From contig QOAL01000089.1 of NCBI GenBank assembly GCA_003978135.1, forward strand, positions 1 to 7,991: a DNA stretch of 7,991 bases, given 5' to 3'. Position 1 is the first letter of the stretch. The number at the start of each line of letters is the position of its first letter. This DNA is from Thermodesulfatator sp. (GTDB taxonomy: Bacteria > Desulfobacterota > Dissulfuribacteria > Dissulfuribacterales > QOAL01). The notes below the pieces were generated by a model, which was given only the letters and a program-made list of their open reading frames with translations, was not told the origin of the DNA and did no database searches. Shown in pieces: positions 1-6,964 of this stretch. The position numbers and the translations under genes are program-made.

Positions 1-1041
1 CGGGGCTCCCTGTCTCACTATCTGGCACTGATCTATGAAGATGTCAGCCCTGTCAGGATCAAACAGTGCACCAGATCGTCCGGCAGCAGCCAGTATCCGG
101 CCCCAGTTGGGGTCCTGGCCAAAAAAGGCCGTCTTCACCAGACTCGAATTGGAAATTGCCCTTGCTGCAAGTTCGGCATCCGCCTCATCCCTGGCGCCCC
201 TTACCAATACAGTGACGCACTTGGTGGCCCCCTCGCCGTCTTTTACTATCTGCCTGGAAAGGTCCATGAGAAGATTGGAAAGGGCCTTTTTCAGTCCTTC
301 AGCAAGTTGGCCACTGCCATCTTCCACCGGGTTTCCTGCAACACCGGAAGCCATGGCGATAACCGTATCATTGGTGCTCATATCCCCGTCAACTGTAATG
401 CGATTGAAGGAATGCTCCACTGCCTCCTGGAGCGCGGACTGCCAGAATCCAGGGTCAACCGCGGCATTACAGCAGACAAATGACAGCATCGTAGCCTGGG
501 GCAGCCCCATGGAAGGAGCTATCATGCCTGCTCCCTTGGCCATACCTGAAAGTACTATCTGGTAACCATCTACTGAAAATCTGCTGGTGGCGGTCTTGGG
601 CCTGGTATCTGTGGTAAGAATCGCACTTGCTACGCCTGGCAGTCCATCTTCTGACAGACCTTCAGCCGCGTTTTCAAGACCTGAAAGAAACCTTTCCATT
701 GGCAGGAACGCTCCTATAACCCCGGTGGAAGAAACAAGGATCTGTCCAGGGCTGCATCCAAGGAGGCGAGCAGCCTCTTTTCTGATGACAAGACAGTCTT
801 CCAGTCCCCTGGAGCCCGTACATGCATTGGCGTTTCCGCTGTTCACTACTACTGCCCTGAATGCAGAATTATTTTCCAGGAGTTTCATTGCATCAAGGAC
901 AGGGGCAGCCTTGACCAGATTTCTGGTAAAGACTGCTGCAGTAACAGCAGGTTTATCGCAACAGATAATGCCAAGGTCCGGCCTGTTTTGATATTTTATG
1001 CCAGCAGCAACTGCAGAAGCCCTGAAACCTGGAACCCTCAT
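1..1041 (-). CDS. argJ: Glutamate N-acetyltransferase / ornithine acetyltransferase ArgJ, partial (3' end beyond left edge)
   Basis: ArgJ moves the acetyl group from N-acetylornithine to glutamate, closing the cyclic arginine pathway in the cytoplasm; some versions also acetylate glutamate from acetyl-CoA. The frame is open for 347 codons from the ATG and still open at the left edge. Family members run about 390-410 residues, so roughly 45-60 are missing. Visible family marks are GFRASAVAAGIK near the start, VVNSGNANACTG (about 66-76), the oxyanion-hole region SSTGVIG (104-110), KGAGMIAP (169-176) before the self-cleavage site, ATML with nucleophile T184, ITVDGDMSTNDT (215-226) and FGQDPNWGRILAAAGRSG (307-324). 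The start codon overlaps the secA stop codon as TAATG, with AGGAAG just ahead, so translational coupling to secA is likely. One oddity is four extra residues (GLPQ) between the usual MIAPxM and ATML. Whether this copy is mono- or bifunctional cannot be read from the sequence. Confidence 0.96.
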   Translation of the reverse strand, partial: MRVPGFRASAVAAGIKYQNRPDLGIICCDKPAVTAAVFTRNLVKAAPVLDAMKLLENNSAFRAVVVNSGNANACTGSRGLEDCLVIRKEAARLLGCSPGQILVSSTGVIGAFLPMERFLSGLENAAEGLSEDGLPGVASAILTTDTRPKTATSRFSVDGYQIVLSGMAKGAGMIAPSMGLPQATMLSFVCCNAAVDPGFWQSALQEAVEHSFNRITVDGDMSTNDTVIAMASGVAGNPVEDGSGQLAEGLKKALSNLLMDLSRQIVKDGEGATKCVTVLVRGARDEADAELAARAISNSSLVKTAFFGQDPNWGRILAAAGRSGALFDPDRADIFIDQCQIVRQGAP

Positions 1042-3578
1042 TACTTCCTGCCGCAACATTTTTTGTATTTTTTACCGCTTCCGCAAGGACAGGGGGCATT
1101 TCTGCCAACCTTCTTGCCCTTTCTCTTGACTGGTTTCGGCTTTGACTCGCCTTCACCGTGGCTCATCTGGAGATCTCTTTCCTGCTTGCGTCTGCGCTTT
1201 TCCTCCAGCTCTTCCACCTCTGAGGGTCTCATGGGACGTATCCTGAGCATGATGCTCACTGTCTCGTCGTGGAACCTGTCCACCATTTCCAGGAACATGT
1301 CATAGCCCTCTTTCTTGTACTCATTCAGGGGATCCTTCTGGCCATAACCTCGAAGTCCGATGCCCTCTCTGAGATGATCCATGCTCAGAAGGTGATCCTT
1401 CCAGAGATTGTCCAGGTTCTGGAGCATGATGTAGCGCTCTGCCATTACCATCTCCTCTGGCCCAAAGCGCTCCACCTGCCTGTCATAGGTCTGCCTGAGC
1501 TTTGCCTGGATGAGGTCTTTCAGCTCGTCGGGAGTAGAGGGCAACTCATCCAGGGCCTTGTGATCCCAGTCAGTGGCATACCGGCCCCTGAGGAGCTCGC
1601 CCAGCTTCTTCCAGTCCCAGTCCTCGGGAGGTGTCTTCTCATCGGCATGTGTGTTTGCCAACCGCTCTGCGACCTCCTCAATATAGCCATAGATCTCCTC
1701 CCTGAGGTTCTCTCCAGCCATTATCTGTTTCCTGAGACTGTATATGACCTCCCTCTGCTTGTTCATGACATCGTCATATTCCAGGAGGTGCTTTCTTATT
1801 TCAAAGTTGTGGGCCTCCACCTTGCGCTGGGCATTTTCAATGGCCTTGGAGAGCATTGGATGTTCAATTGGCTCGCCTTCCTGCATCCCCATCTTGTCCA
1901 TAAGACCGGAAATCTTATCGGAACCGAATATGCGCAGGAGATCATCTTCCAGGGAGAGGTAAAAGCGGGACGAGCCAGGGTCGCCCTGACGACCGGCACG
2001 CCCCCTGAGCTGGTTATCAATACGCCTTGACTCGTGCCTTTCGGTTCCAAGGATGTGGAGGCCTCCCAGGTCTGCCACTCCTTCTCCCAGCACGATGTCT
2101 GTACCTCGTCCTGCCATGTTGGTGGCAATGGTCACCCTGCCCTTTTCGCCGGCATGTGCAACAATTTCTGCCTCACGCTCGTGGTGCTTTGCGTTCAGGA
2201 CCTCGTGGGGCACGCCCATTTTCTTAAGAAGTGCAGACAGCCTTTCAGAATTTTCAACGCTGGTGGTACCTACAAGCACCGGACGCCCTTCCCTGTAAAG
2301 CTCCTTAATCTCCCGTGCTGCTGCCTGGAACTTTTCATCAACTGTACGGAAGACCATGTCCGGATGATCCACCCTGACCATGGGCTGATGAGTAGGAATC
2401 ACCACTACATCCAGGTCGTAAATCTTCTTGAACTCTGCTGCCTCTGTATCAGCAGTACCGGTCATGCCTGCCAGTTTTTCATACATGCGGAAAAAATTCT
2501 GGAACGTGATGGATGCCAGGGTCTGATTTTCGCTCTCAATCTTCACTCCTTCCTTGGCTTCAAGTGCCTGGTGAAGACCATCGCTGTAGCGCCGTCCAGG
2601 CATGATCCTGCCTGTAAATTCATCAACTATGATTACCTGTCCGTCTTTTACAATGTAATCCACATCCTTCTTGAACAAAACATGGGCCTTCAGGCCCTGC
2701 TGGACATGATGAAGGATTTCCGTATTGGCAGGATCATAAAGATTTTCCAGCCCAAGGAGCCTTTCGCATTTGGCAACGCCCTCTTCAGTAAGCATTACTG
2801 AACGGGCCTTTTCATCCACTGTATAATGTTCTTCCTTCTTGAGAAAAGGAATTATCTGGTTGACCTGATAATAGAGCTCTGTAGATTCATCAGATGGGCC
2901 TGAAATGATGAGAGGCGTCCTGGCCTCGTCAATGAGGATGCTGTCAACCTCGTCAACAATGGCATAATGAAATTCTCTCTGAACCATGTCCTCCAGGGCA
3001 TATTTCATGTTGTCCCGCAGGAAGTCAAAGCCGAACTCATTGTTGGTTCCATAGGTAACATCGGCATGGTAAGCTGCCTTTCTTTCATCCTCGTCAAGGC
3101 CGTGGACAATAACCCCCACGTCCAGCCCGAGAAACCTGTACACCCTTCCCATCCAGTCGGAGTCCCTGGTGGCCAGGTAATCATTAACTGTTACCACGTG
3201 AACTCCTCTTCCAGTAAGGGCATTAAGATAGACAGGCAAAGTGGCCACCAGGGTCTTGCCTTCACCGGTCTTCATCTCGGCGATCTTGCCCTGGTGCAGG
3301 ACAATGCCGCCAATTAGCTGAACGTCAAAATGACGCATTCCCAGAACTCGCCAGGAGACCTCCCGGACCACGGCAAAGGCCTCTGGAAGAATATCATCAA
3401 GGCTTTTGCCCTTTTCAATCAACTCCTTGAAATAGGGTGTCTTTGCCTTCAGCTCATCATCTGAAAGCTTCTTTATGTCAGGTTCCAGGCTGTTGATCTG
3501 TTCCACCAGAGGCTGGATCTTCTTGATTTCCCTGTCGTGTTTGGTACCAAAAACCTTGGTCAGTAAATTTGCTATCAT
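1041..3578 (-). CDS. secA: Preprotein translocase ATPase SecA
   Basis: SecA is the ATPase motor that pushes unfolded preproteins through the SecYEG channel at the inner membrane. The 845-residue product is full length for the family. Nucleotide-binding domain 1 has Walker A MKTGEGKT (102-109) and the DEAD-type box VDEVDS (208-213). The preprotein cross-linking domain follows at about 220-370, ending at [10 protein letters not shown]. Domain 2 has [11 protein letters not shown] (485-495) and motif [12 protein letters not shown] (524-533). The helical scaffold and wing domains include YDDVMNKQR. The C-terminal zinc tail is [13 protein letters not shown] (C830, C832, C841, C842), the SecB/ribosome-binding motif of proteobacterial SecA. 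The N-terminus [16 protein letters not shown] matches the family, so this ATG is right although no well-spaced Shine-Dalgarno precedes it; the nearest GAGG lies 14 nt away. It lies 67 bp after the GNAT gene and overlaps argJ by one base. Confidence 0.99.
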   Translation of the reverse strand: MIANLLTKVFGTKHDREIKKIQPLVEQINSLEPDIKKLSDDELKAKTPYFKELIEKGKSLDDILPEAFAVVREVSWRVLGMRHFDVQLIGGIVLHQGKIAEMKTGEGKTLVATLPVYLNALTGRGVHVVTVNDYLATRDSDWMGRVYRFLGLDVGVIVHGLDEDERKAAYHADVTYGTNNEFGFDFLRDNMKYALEDMVQREFHYAIVDEVDSILIDEARTPLIISGPSDESTELYYQVNQIIPFLKKEEHYTVDEKARSVMLTEEGVAKCERLLGLENLYDPANTEILHHVQQGLKAHVLFKKDVDYIVKDGQVIIVDEFTGRIMPGRRYSDGLHQALEAKEGVKIESENQTLASITFQNFFRMYEKLAGMTGTADTEAAEFKKIYDLDVVVIPTHQPMVRVDHPDMVFRTVDEKFQAAAREIKELYREGRPVLVGTTSVENSERLSALLKKMGVPHEVLNAKHHEREAEIVAHAGEKGRVTIATNMAGRGTDIVLGEGVADLGGLHILGTERHESRRIDNQLRGRAGRQGDPGSSRFYLSLEDDLLRIFGSDKISGLMDKMGMQEGEPIEHPMLSKAIENAQRKVEAHNFEIRKHLLEYDDVMNKQREVIYSLRKQIMAGENLREEIYGYIEEVAERLANTHADEKTPPEDWDWKKLGELLRGRYATDWDHKALDELPSTPDELKDLIQAKLRQTYDRQVERFGPEEMVMAERYIMLQNLDNLWKDHLLSMDHLREGIGLRGYGQKDPLNEYKKEGYDMFLEMVDRFHDETVSIMLRIRPMRPSEVEELEEKRRRKQERDLQMSHGEGESKPKPVKRKGKKVGRNAPCPCGSGKKYKKCCGRK

Positions 3579-3596
3579 AATTGTATAAAAAACCTC

Positions 3597-3602
3597 ATTA
3601 TA
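3597..3602 (-). promoter_or_regulatory. Candidate -10 box upstream of secA
   Basis: The minus strand reads TATAAT, a perfect -10 consensus, 18 bp before the secA start. The upstream match to a -35 box is poor: TTGTCC at 3617-3622 sits only 14 bp away, and the hexamer at 17 bp is TTTTTG. A start from here would leave a leader of only about a dozen bases with no Shine-Dalgarno. It may add transcripts to those arriving from the GNAT promoter, or it may be a chance match in AT-rich DNA. Confidence 0.3.
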
Positions 3603-3645
3603 CGACTGAAGCCCGTGGACAAAAATTCCTTAAAAATATGGGCTC

Positions 3646-4104
3646 TCAGTACATGTCTATTAAAAGTGCTGTTTCATCGCAATTTGGAAATTTCGGGCAG
3701 TGAACACAGTCAGCCCAAATCTTGTGTGGAAGGACTGCTTTTTCAACCTCTTTGAAGCCGAGTTTTCTGAAAAAATCCGGTTGGTATGTCAGGGTAAATA
3801 CCCTGTAGATCCCAAGGGTGATGGCGTCAGACAAACAGTATTCCACCAGTCTGCGCCCAAGTCCCTGGGCCTGATAATCCTCCTTGACTGCCAGAGACCT
3901 GATCTCAGCCAGGTCCTCCCAGGAAACATTGAGGGCCACAGCACCTATTATCTGGCCATGCTGGTCCTCAAAGACATTATAATCCCTGAGATGGTCATAC
4001 AGATCACTAAGTGACCTGGGAAGCAAAAGTCCCTTTTCAGAAAAATGCGTCAGAAGCTCGTGAATAGGCTTTACGTCGTTTATTTTGGCCTTTCGTATCT
4101 TCAT
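3646..4104 (-). CDS. argA: GNAT-family N-acetyltransferase, short ArgA type (probable N-acetylglutamate synthase)
   Basis: This is a single GNAT domain of 152 residues. The acetyl-CoA loop is Q78-A-Q-G81-L-G83-R, preceded by the strand IRSLAVKEDY. A conserved tail reads KIWADCVHCPKFPNCDE (128-144). From memory of the family, this tail marks the short stand-alone ArgA proteins of many Desulfobacterota and related bacteria, which lack the amino-acid-kinase domain of E. coli ArgA and make N-acetylglutamate, the first intermediate of arginine synthesis. The nearby argJ supports that role. C133, C136 and C142 form a C-x2-C-x5-C cluster of unknown purpose. The ATG is chosen because MKIRKAKINDVKPI aligns with the usual GNAT start; no strong Shine-Dalgarno is seen. 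It is first in an apparent unit with secA and argJ and has its own promoter candidate. An acetyltransferase with another substrate remains possible. Confidence 0.8.
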   Translation of the reverse strand: MKIRKAKINDVKPIHELLTHFSEKGLLLPRSLSDLYDHLRDYNVFEDQHGQIIGAVALNVSWEDLAEIRSLAVKEDYQAQGLGRRLVEYCLSDAITLGIYRVFTLTYQPDFFRKLGFKEVEKAVLPHKIWADCVHCPKFPNCDETALLIDMY

Positions 4105-4182
4105 TCAGAAATTCTGTCAAAAAAAGGATGGATAATTTTTTTAAACTGCCCTATTTCCATATCCCTTTGGATTCCCACGAAA

Positions 4183-4211
4183 AAGATATGACAGGAAAAA
4201 GCAAGTGTCAA
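4183..4211 (-). promoter_or_regulatory. Sigma70-type promoter candidate for argA-secA-argJ
   Basis: On the minus strand a perfect -35 hexamer TTGACA (4206-4211) is followed by an exact 17-bp spacer and TATCTT (4183-4188, four of six matches to TATAAT). Transcription would start near 4176, giving a leader of about 70 nt before the GNAT gene. It lies in the 179-bp gap after the SPOR gene, the only long gap between minus-strand genes here, which fits the start of a new unit. No clear rho-independent terminator for the SPOR gene was found in the same gap. Confidence 0.5.
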
Positions 4212-4283
4212 AGGACAAGCAAATATTAAGGGGGCCATCCGGTACCCGGCTAAATTGCTAATGTTCACCAAAAGAGGGGGCTT

Positions 4284-5036
4284 TTACTTCCTGCTCTTTA
4301 CCACGTAGGAACGAATGCCATCCTTTGCAGCCAGTTTGGATGCCTCCTTCTTTGCCCTGTCAAGACTGGAATATTTACCCAGAAGGACCCTGTACCAGAT
4401 TCCCTTTCGCTTGAGATCTGCCTTTTGTATCTGCACATGGTAACCCTTCTTCTGCCACCTGGAAGATTCCTTCTCTGCCTGGCTTCTTGTCTTGTAGGAG
4501 GCTATCTGAAGGGAAAAATATTCCCTGGGCTCTTTCTTCTTAGAAGCTTCGGCCTTGGGGCTTTTCTTCTTGGCCTCGGCTTTCTTTACCTTTTTCTTTT
4601 CCTTTTGGTCCCTGGCTGCCTTTTGTGTTGTTTCAGTAAGCCCTTTTTCCTTAATGGCAGCTTTTTCTTGAGCTCCGGCAGGAGATGTCACCACTTCGGC
4701 AGGAGATTCAGCCTTGGGCTCCTCGAGCTTCAGCTGTTCCCTCAGGTCTTCTATGGCCTTTTCATTTTGGTCAAAAAGTGTTGTCTCATTGCCGTAAAGA
4801 ATCTCATCGTTCCTTGCAGGCAGTTCCACGTTTGACCGGCTTTGCTGCATGTGGGGCTTAACCGCAGTCTCGACGCTACTGGCTGATTCACATCCTGTGA
4901 ATACCTTCTGCCCCATCCAGAAACCAAGGACAAAGGTCCAGAGCAAAACGCACACAGTGGATACCACAATGGCTATGAGTCCGGGCCAGCCTATCTGGAA
5001 TTGTATGGGCTTGGATTTTTTCTTATTGGCTGCCAT
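4284..5036 (-). CDS. Membrane-anchored SPOR-domain protein
   Basis: The 250-residue product has a short lysine-rich N-terminus, one membrane helix at about 17-40 (GLIAIVVSTVCVLLWTFVLGF), a low-complexity linker rich in Lys, Glu and Ala (about 95-170), and a C-terminal SPOR domain at about 172-248 beginning EYFSLQIASYKTRSQAE and ending GIRSYVVKSRK. SPOR domains bind glycan strands stripped of stem peptides and often bring proteins to the division septum. The topology predicted is cytoplasmic N-terminus and periplasmic SPOR domain, as in FtsN or DedD. The specific role is unknown, so no symbol is given. It follows argS by 54 bp and is probably cotranscribed with it. The ATG is preceded by AAAGGA at 7-nt spacing. 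That site lies inside a possible hairpin, described separately. Confidence 0.9.
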   Translation of the reverse strand: MAANKKKSKPIQFQIGWPGLIAIVVSTVCVLLWTFVLGFWMGQKVFTGCESASSVETAVKPHMQQSRSNVELPARNDEILYGNETTLFDQNEKAIEDLREQLKLEEPKAESPAEVVTSPAGAQEKAAIKEKGLTETTQKAARDQKEKKKVKKAEAKKKSPKAEASKKKEPREYFSLQIASYKTRSQAEKESSRWQKKGYHVQIQKADLKRKGIWYRVLLGKYSSLDRAKKEASKLAAKDGIRSYVVKSRK

Positions 5037-5043
5037 TATCTGT

Positions 5044-5077
5044 TCCTTTCCGGTTGAAAAATACCCGGATGAAAGGA
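5044..5077 (-). promoter_or_regulatory. Hairpin masking the SPOR-gene ribosome binding site
   Basis: In the mRNA, TCCTTT (5077-5072) can pair with AAAGGA (5049-5044), the Shine-Dalgarno sequence of the SPOR gene. Inside this, CCGG (5068-5065) pairs with CCGG (5053-5050), leaving a 3-nt bulge and an 11-nt loop. This gives ten base pairs covering the ribosome binding site. There is no U-run after it, so it is not a terminator. It could lower translation of the SPOR protein relative to ArgS. The pairing is seen directly; the function is inferred. Confidence 0.4.
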
Positions 5078-5090
5078 CGGTTTACAAAGT

Positions 5091-6755
5091 CTACATCCTG
5101 TCCGGGGCATTTACTCCGAGAAGATTGAGTCCATTCTTCAAAACGGTTTTAACTACTCCTGCCAAAAGCAGTCTTGCCTGGGTGATTTCAGGATCATCTC
5201 CAATGAACCTATGAGTAGTATAATACTTATGCAACAGGCCTGCCAGTTCTGTCAGGTAATAACTGATCCTGTGGGGTTCAAGGCTCCTGGCACTCTGGGA
5301 AACGGTATCCGGAAAAAAGGCCAGAAGCTTCATGATCTTCATTTCTTCAGGGTCACTCAGCCTTGACAGATCCACTTCTCCAGGCTCCCTGACAGCAACC
5401 CCCTTTTCCTCAGCAGTCCTGAAAACACTTGCAAGCCTGGCATGGGCGTACTGCACGTAGTAAACAGGGTTTTCCTGGCTCTGGCTCTTGGCCAAATCAA
5501 GATCAAAGTCCAGGTGGCTGTCACAACGCCTGGTCAGAAAGATGAAACGTGCTGCATCAGTACCCACGTCATCTATCACTTCCCGGAGGGTTATAAACTC
5601 TCCGGCCCTGGTGGACATGGCCTTTATCTCGCCGCCTTCTATCAAGTTTACAAGCTGTACCAGGAGAACATCAAGGGCTTCAGGATCAAAATCCATGGCT
5701 GCTATAGCGGCCTTGACACGAGGGATATAACCATGGTGATCTGCACCCCAGATATCCACAAGCCTTTCAAAACCACGCTCAAACTTGTTTCTGTGATAGG
5801 CAATATCCGCGGCAAAATAGGTTAGGACGCCATTTGACCTCTTGACCACCCTGTCCTTTTCGTCTCCGAAGTCTGATGTTCTGAACCACAGTGCCCCGTC
5901 CTTTTCGTATATTCGGCCCCTGTCTTTGAGCTCTTCTATTGTCCTTTCAACAAGGCCTGAGTCGTGGAGGGTCCTTTCACTGAACCAGCTATCAAAATGC
6001 ACCCTGAAATCCTCAAGGTCCTTTTTTATGCCTGTAAAAATTTCAGAAACTGCCCTTTCAATGAAAAAATCCATGTGGCTGGAAATGTCCGAGTCCAGAA
6101 ATTTTTCACCCTCTTCCCTGGCAATACGTGCGGCAATATCCTTTATGTAATCACCCTGATAACATTCCCTGGGGAAATCAATCTTTCTGCCAAAGTATTC
6201 CTGGTACCTCAGGTACACAGACTTCCCCAGGGTCTGCATCTGGTTTCCAACGTCATTTATATAATACTCACTGGACACGTCATATCCTGCCATTTTCAGA
6301 ACCCTGCACAGGGAATCTCCTACTGCTGCACCACGTCCATGTCCCACATGCAAGGGCCCTGTGGGATTAGCACTGACAAATTCCACCAAGACCTTTTTCC
6401 CCTTACCGGAATTCGACCTTCCGTATTCATGTCCTTTCTTTCTGATCTCAAGCAGGTTGTCCTGCCAGAAATCGGCTGACAGGAAAAAATTCAAAAAACC
6501 AGGCCCTGCCACCTCCACCCTTTCAAACAGACCTTCCTGTTCCAGTTCGGGCTGGAGCTTTTCTGCTATCTTTCTTGGTGCCATTTTCAGGTGCGAGGCC
6601 ATCACCAGACAGAAATTGCTGGCATAGTCCCCGTGCTGTTCCTGTTTCGGTACAGAAATAATATGATCCTCTGGTATTTCAGTCCTGGGAAAATTCCCCT
6701 GAGCTGCCAGTTTTAAATAAACATCCTCGACTATCTCTTTTATCCTTCTGCGCAT
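5091..6755 (-). CDS. argS: Arginyl-tRNA synthetase
   Basis: ArgS attaches arginine to tRNA-Arg in the cytoplasm, using ATP; it is a class I synthetase that needs its tRNA for activation. The 554-residue length is normal. The N-terminal Arg-tRNA-synthetase additional domain covers about 1-95, with HGDYASN (41-47) and PGFLNFFLS (85-93). The catalytic core has EFVSANPTGPLHVGHGRG (125-142), where HVGH is the HIGH motif; YYINDVGNQM (164-173); DIWGADHHGYIPR (334-346); and the KMSKS-equivalent loop KAMSTRAGEF (378-387). The C-terminal DALR anticodon-binding domain starts near YVQYAHARL (433-441) and ends with LGVNAPDRM, the usual ending. The ATG is preceded by CCAGGTAAA, a close Shine-Dalgarno. Upstream are a terminator-like hairpin and a promoter candidate; downstream, at 54 bp, is the SPOR gene. 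Confidence 0.98.
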   Translation of the reverse strand: MRRRIKEIVEDVYLKLAAQGNFPRTEIPEDHIISVPKQEQHGDYASNFCLVMASHLKMAPRKIAEKLQPELEQEGLFERVEVAGPGFLNFFLSADFWQDNLLEIRKKGHEYGRSNSGKGKKVLVEFVSANPTGPLHVGHGRGAAVGDSLCRVLKMAGYDVSSEYYINDVGNQMQTLGKSVYLRYQEYFGRKIDFPRECYQGDYIKDIAARIAREEGEKFLDSDISSHMDFFIERAVSEIFTGIKKDLEDFRVHFDSWFSERTLHDSGLVERTIEELKDRGRIYEKDGALWFRTSDFGDEKDRVVKRSNGVLTYFAADIAYHRNKFERGFERLVDIWGADHHGYIPRVKAAIAAMDFDPEALDVLLVQLVNLIEGGEIKAMSTRAGEFITLREVIDDVGTDAARFIFLTRRCDSHLDFDLDLAKSQSQENPVYYVQYAHARLASVFRTAEEKGVAVREPGEVDLSRLSDPEEMKIMKLLAFFPDTVSQSARSLEPHRISYYLTELAGLLHKYYTTHRFIGDDPEITQARLLLAGVVKTVLKNGLNLLGVNAPDRM

Positions 6756-6778
6756 TTTACCTGGATTCCTCTTGTCAC

Positions 6779-6824
6779 TAAAAAAGGGCTGGTTCTACCC
6801 GAGAATATCCCGGGTTCTAGCCCT
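6779..6824 (-). terminator. Terminator-like hairpin in the argS leader (possible attenuator)
   Basis: On the minus strand AGGGCT (6824-6819) pairs with AGCCCT (6790-6785). Inside, ACCCGGGA pairs with TCTCGGGT (eight pairs, one of them G-U) around a TAT loop, and the two stems are separated by an uneven internal loop (AGA against AGAACC). The structure runs directly into a tract of six T (6785-6780). It has the form of a rho-independent terminator and sits 24 nt before the argS start. No minus-strand gene lies close upstream, because PilZ reads the other way, so it would act on argS transcripts themselves or on stray upstream transcripts. No T-box sequence or arginine-rich leader peptide was recognised. 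Confidence 0.6.
6791..6819. repeat. 7-bp direct repeats GGTTCTA, 22 bp apart
   Basis: GGTTCTA occurs at 6791-6797 and 6813-6819, so the repeats start 22 bp apart, about two helical turns. Both copies lie in the arms of the argS leader hairpin and account for much of its internal loop. They could be a protein-binding site or simply a result of how the hairpin arose. Confidence 0.4.
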
Positions 6825-6895
6825 GATAAAATACAGATACTTCCAAAATTATCCGAATAAGATATAAGAAAAGATATATGTACTGGATGAAATAA

Positions 6896-6925
6896 AATAA
6901 ACGGGTGATAATTGCAAGCTGTCAA
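6896..6925 (-). promoter_or_regulatory. Promoter candidate for argS
   Basis: The minus strand has a perfect -35 hexamer TTGACA (6920-6925) and, after 18 bp, TTTATT (6896-6901), which matches four of six positions of the -10 consensus. Transcription would begin near 6889, giving a leader of about 130 nt that contains the terminator-like hairpin. The -10 match is modest in this AT-rich stretch. Confidence 0.35.
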
Positions 6926-6951
6926 TGGCAACCAGCATAAAAAGAATCACC

Positions 6952-6964
6952 GGAGACAGTATTG
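6952..6964 (+). promoter_or_regulatory. Ribosome binding site that fixes the TTG start of the PilZ gene
   Basis: GGAG (6952-6955) lies six bases before a TTG codon (6962-6964). The first in-frame ATG is codon 14, and starting there would drop the arginine motif needed by PilZ domains. The TTG start is therefore preferred. Confidence 0.7.

Noticed and set aside
35..991. Plus-strand open frames opposite argJ
   Set aside because: They are antisense to clear ArgJ motifs and have serine- and proline-rich low-information translations.
953..1156. Minus-strand 67-codon open frame bridging the secA end and the argJ start
   Set aside because: It overlaps the SecA zinc tail and the ArgJ N-terminus, both of which are clearly coding in other frames.
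1269..2801. Two long plus-strand open frames of about 250 codons each inside secA
   Set aside because: They lie antisense to the well-conserved SecA frame and show no recognisable domain or ribosome binding site. Long antisense frames are common opposite conserved coding sequence.
4102..4116. ArgR operator or palindrome next to the argA start (CAGAAATTCTG, with an ATTCA half-site)
   Set aside because: Only one half of an ARG-box-like sequence is present, and the five-base inverted repeat is short enough to occur by chance.
4113..4122. A second TTGACA just before the GNAT start as a -35 box
   Set aside because: The hexamer 17 bp downstream is TACGAA and would place transcription inside the coding sequence.
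6756..6890. T-box riboswitch in the argS leader
   Set aside because: The conserved T-box sequence and the expected specifier stem could not be found. Only the terminator-like hairpin is supported.
6740..6931. Possible 63-codon leader peptide before argS
   Set aside because: It starts at TTG without a clear ribosome binding site, would have to start within the promoter candidate, has no run of arginine codons and runs into argS in another frame.
6924..6945. Sigma54 promoter for the PilZ gene (TGGCA followed by GCAT)
   Set aside because: The GG and GC elements are about six bases apart, not the ten required between the -24 and -12 elements.
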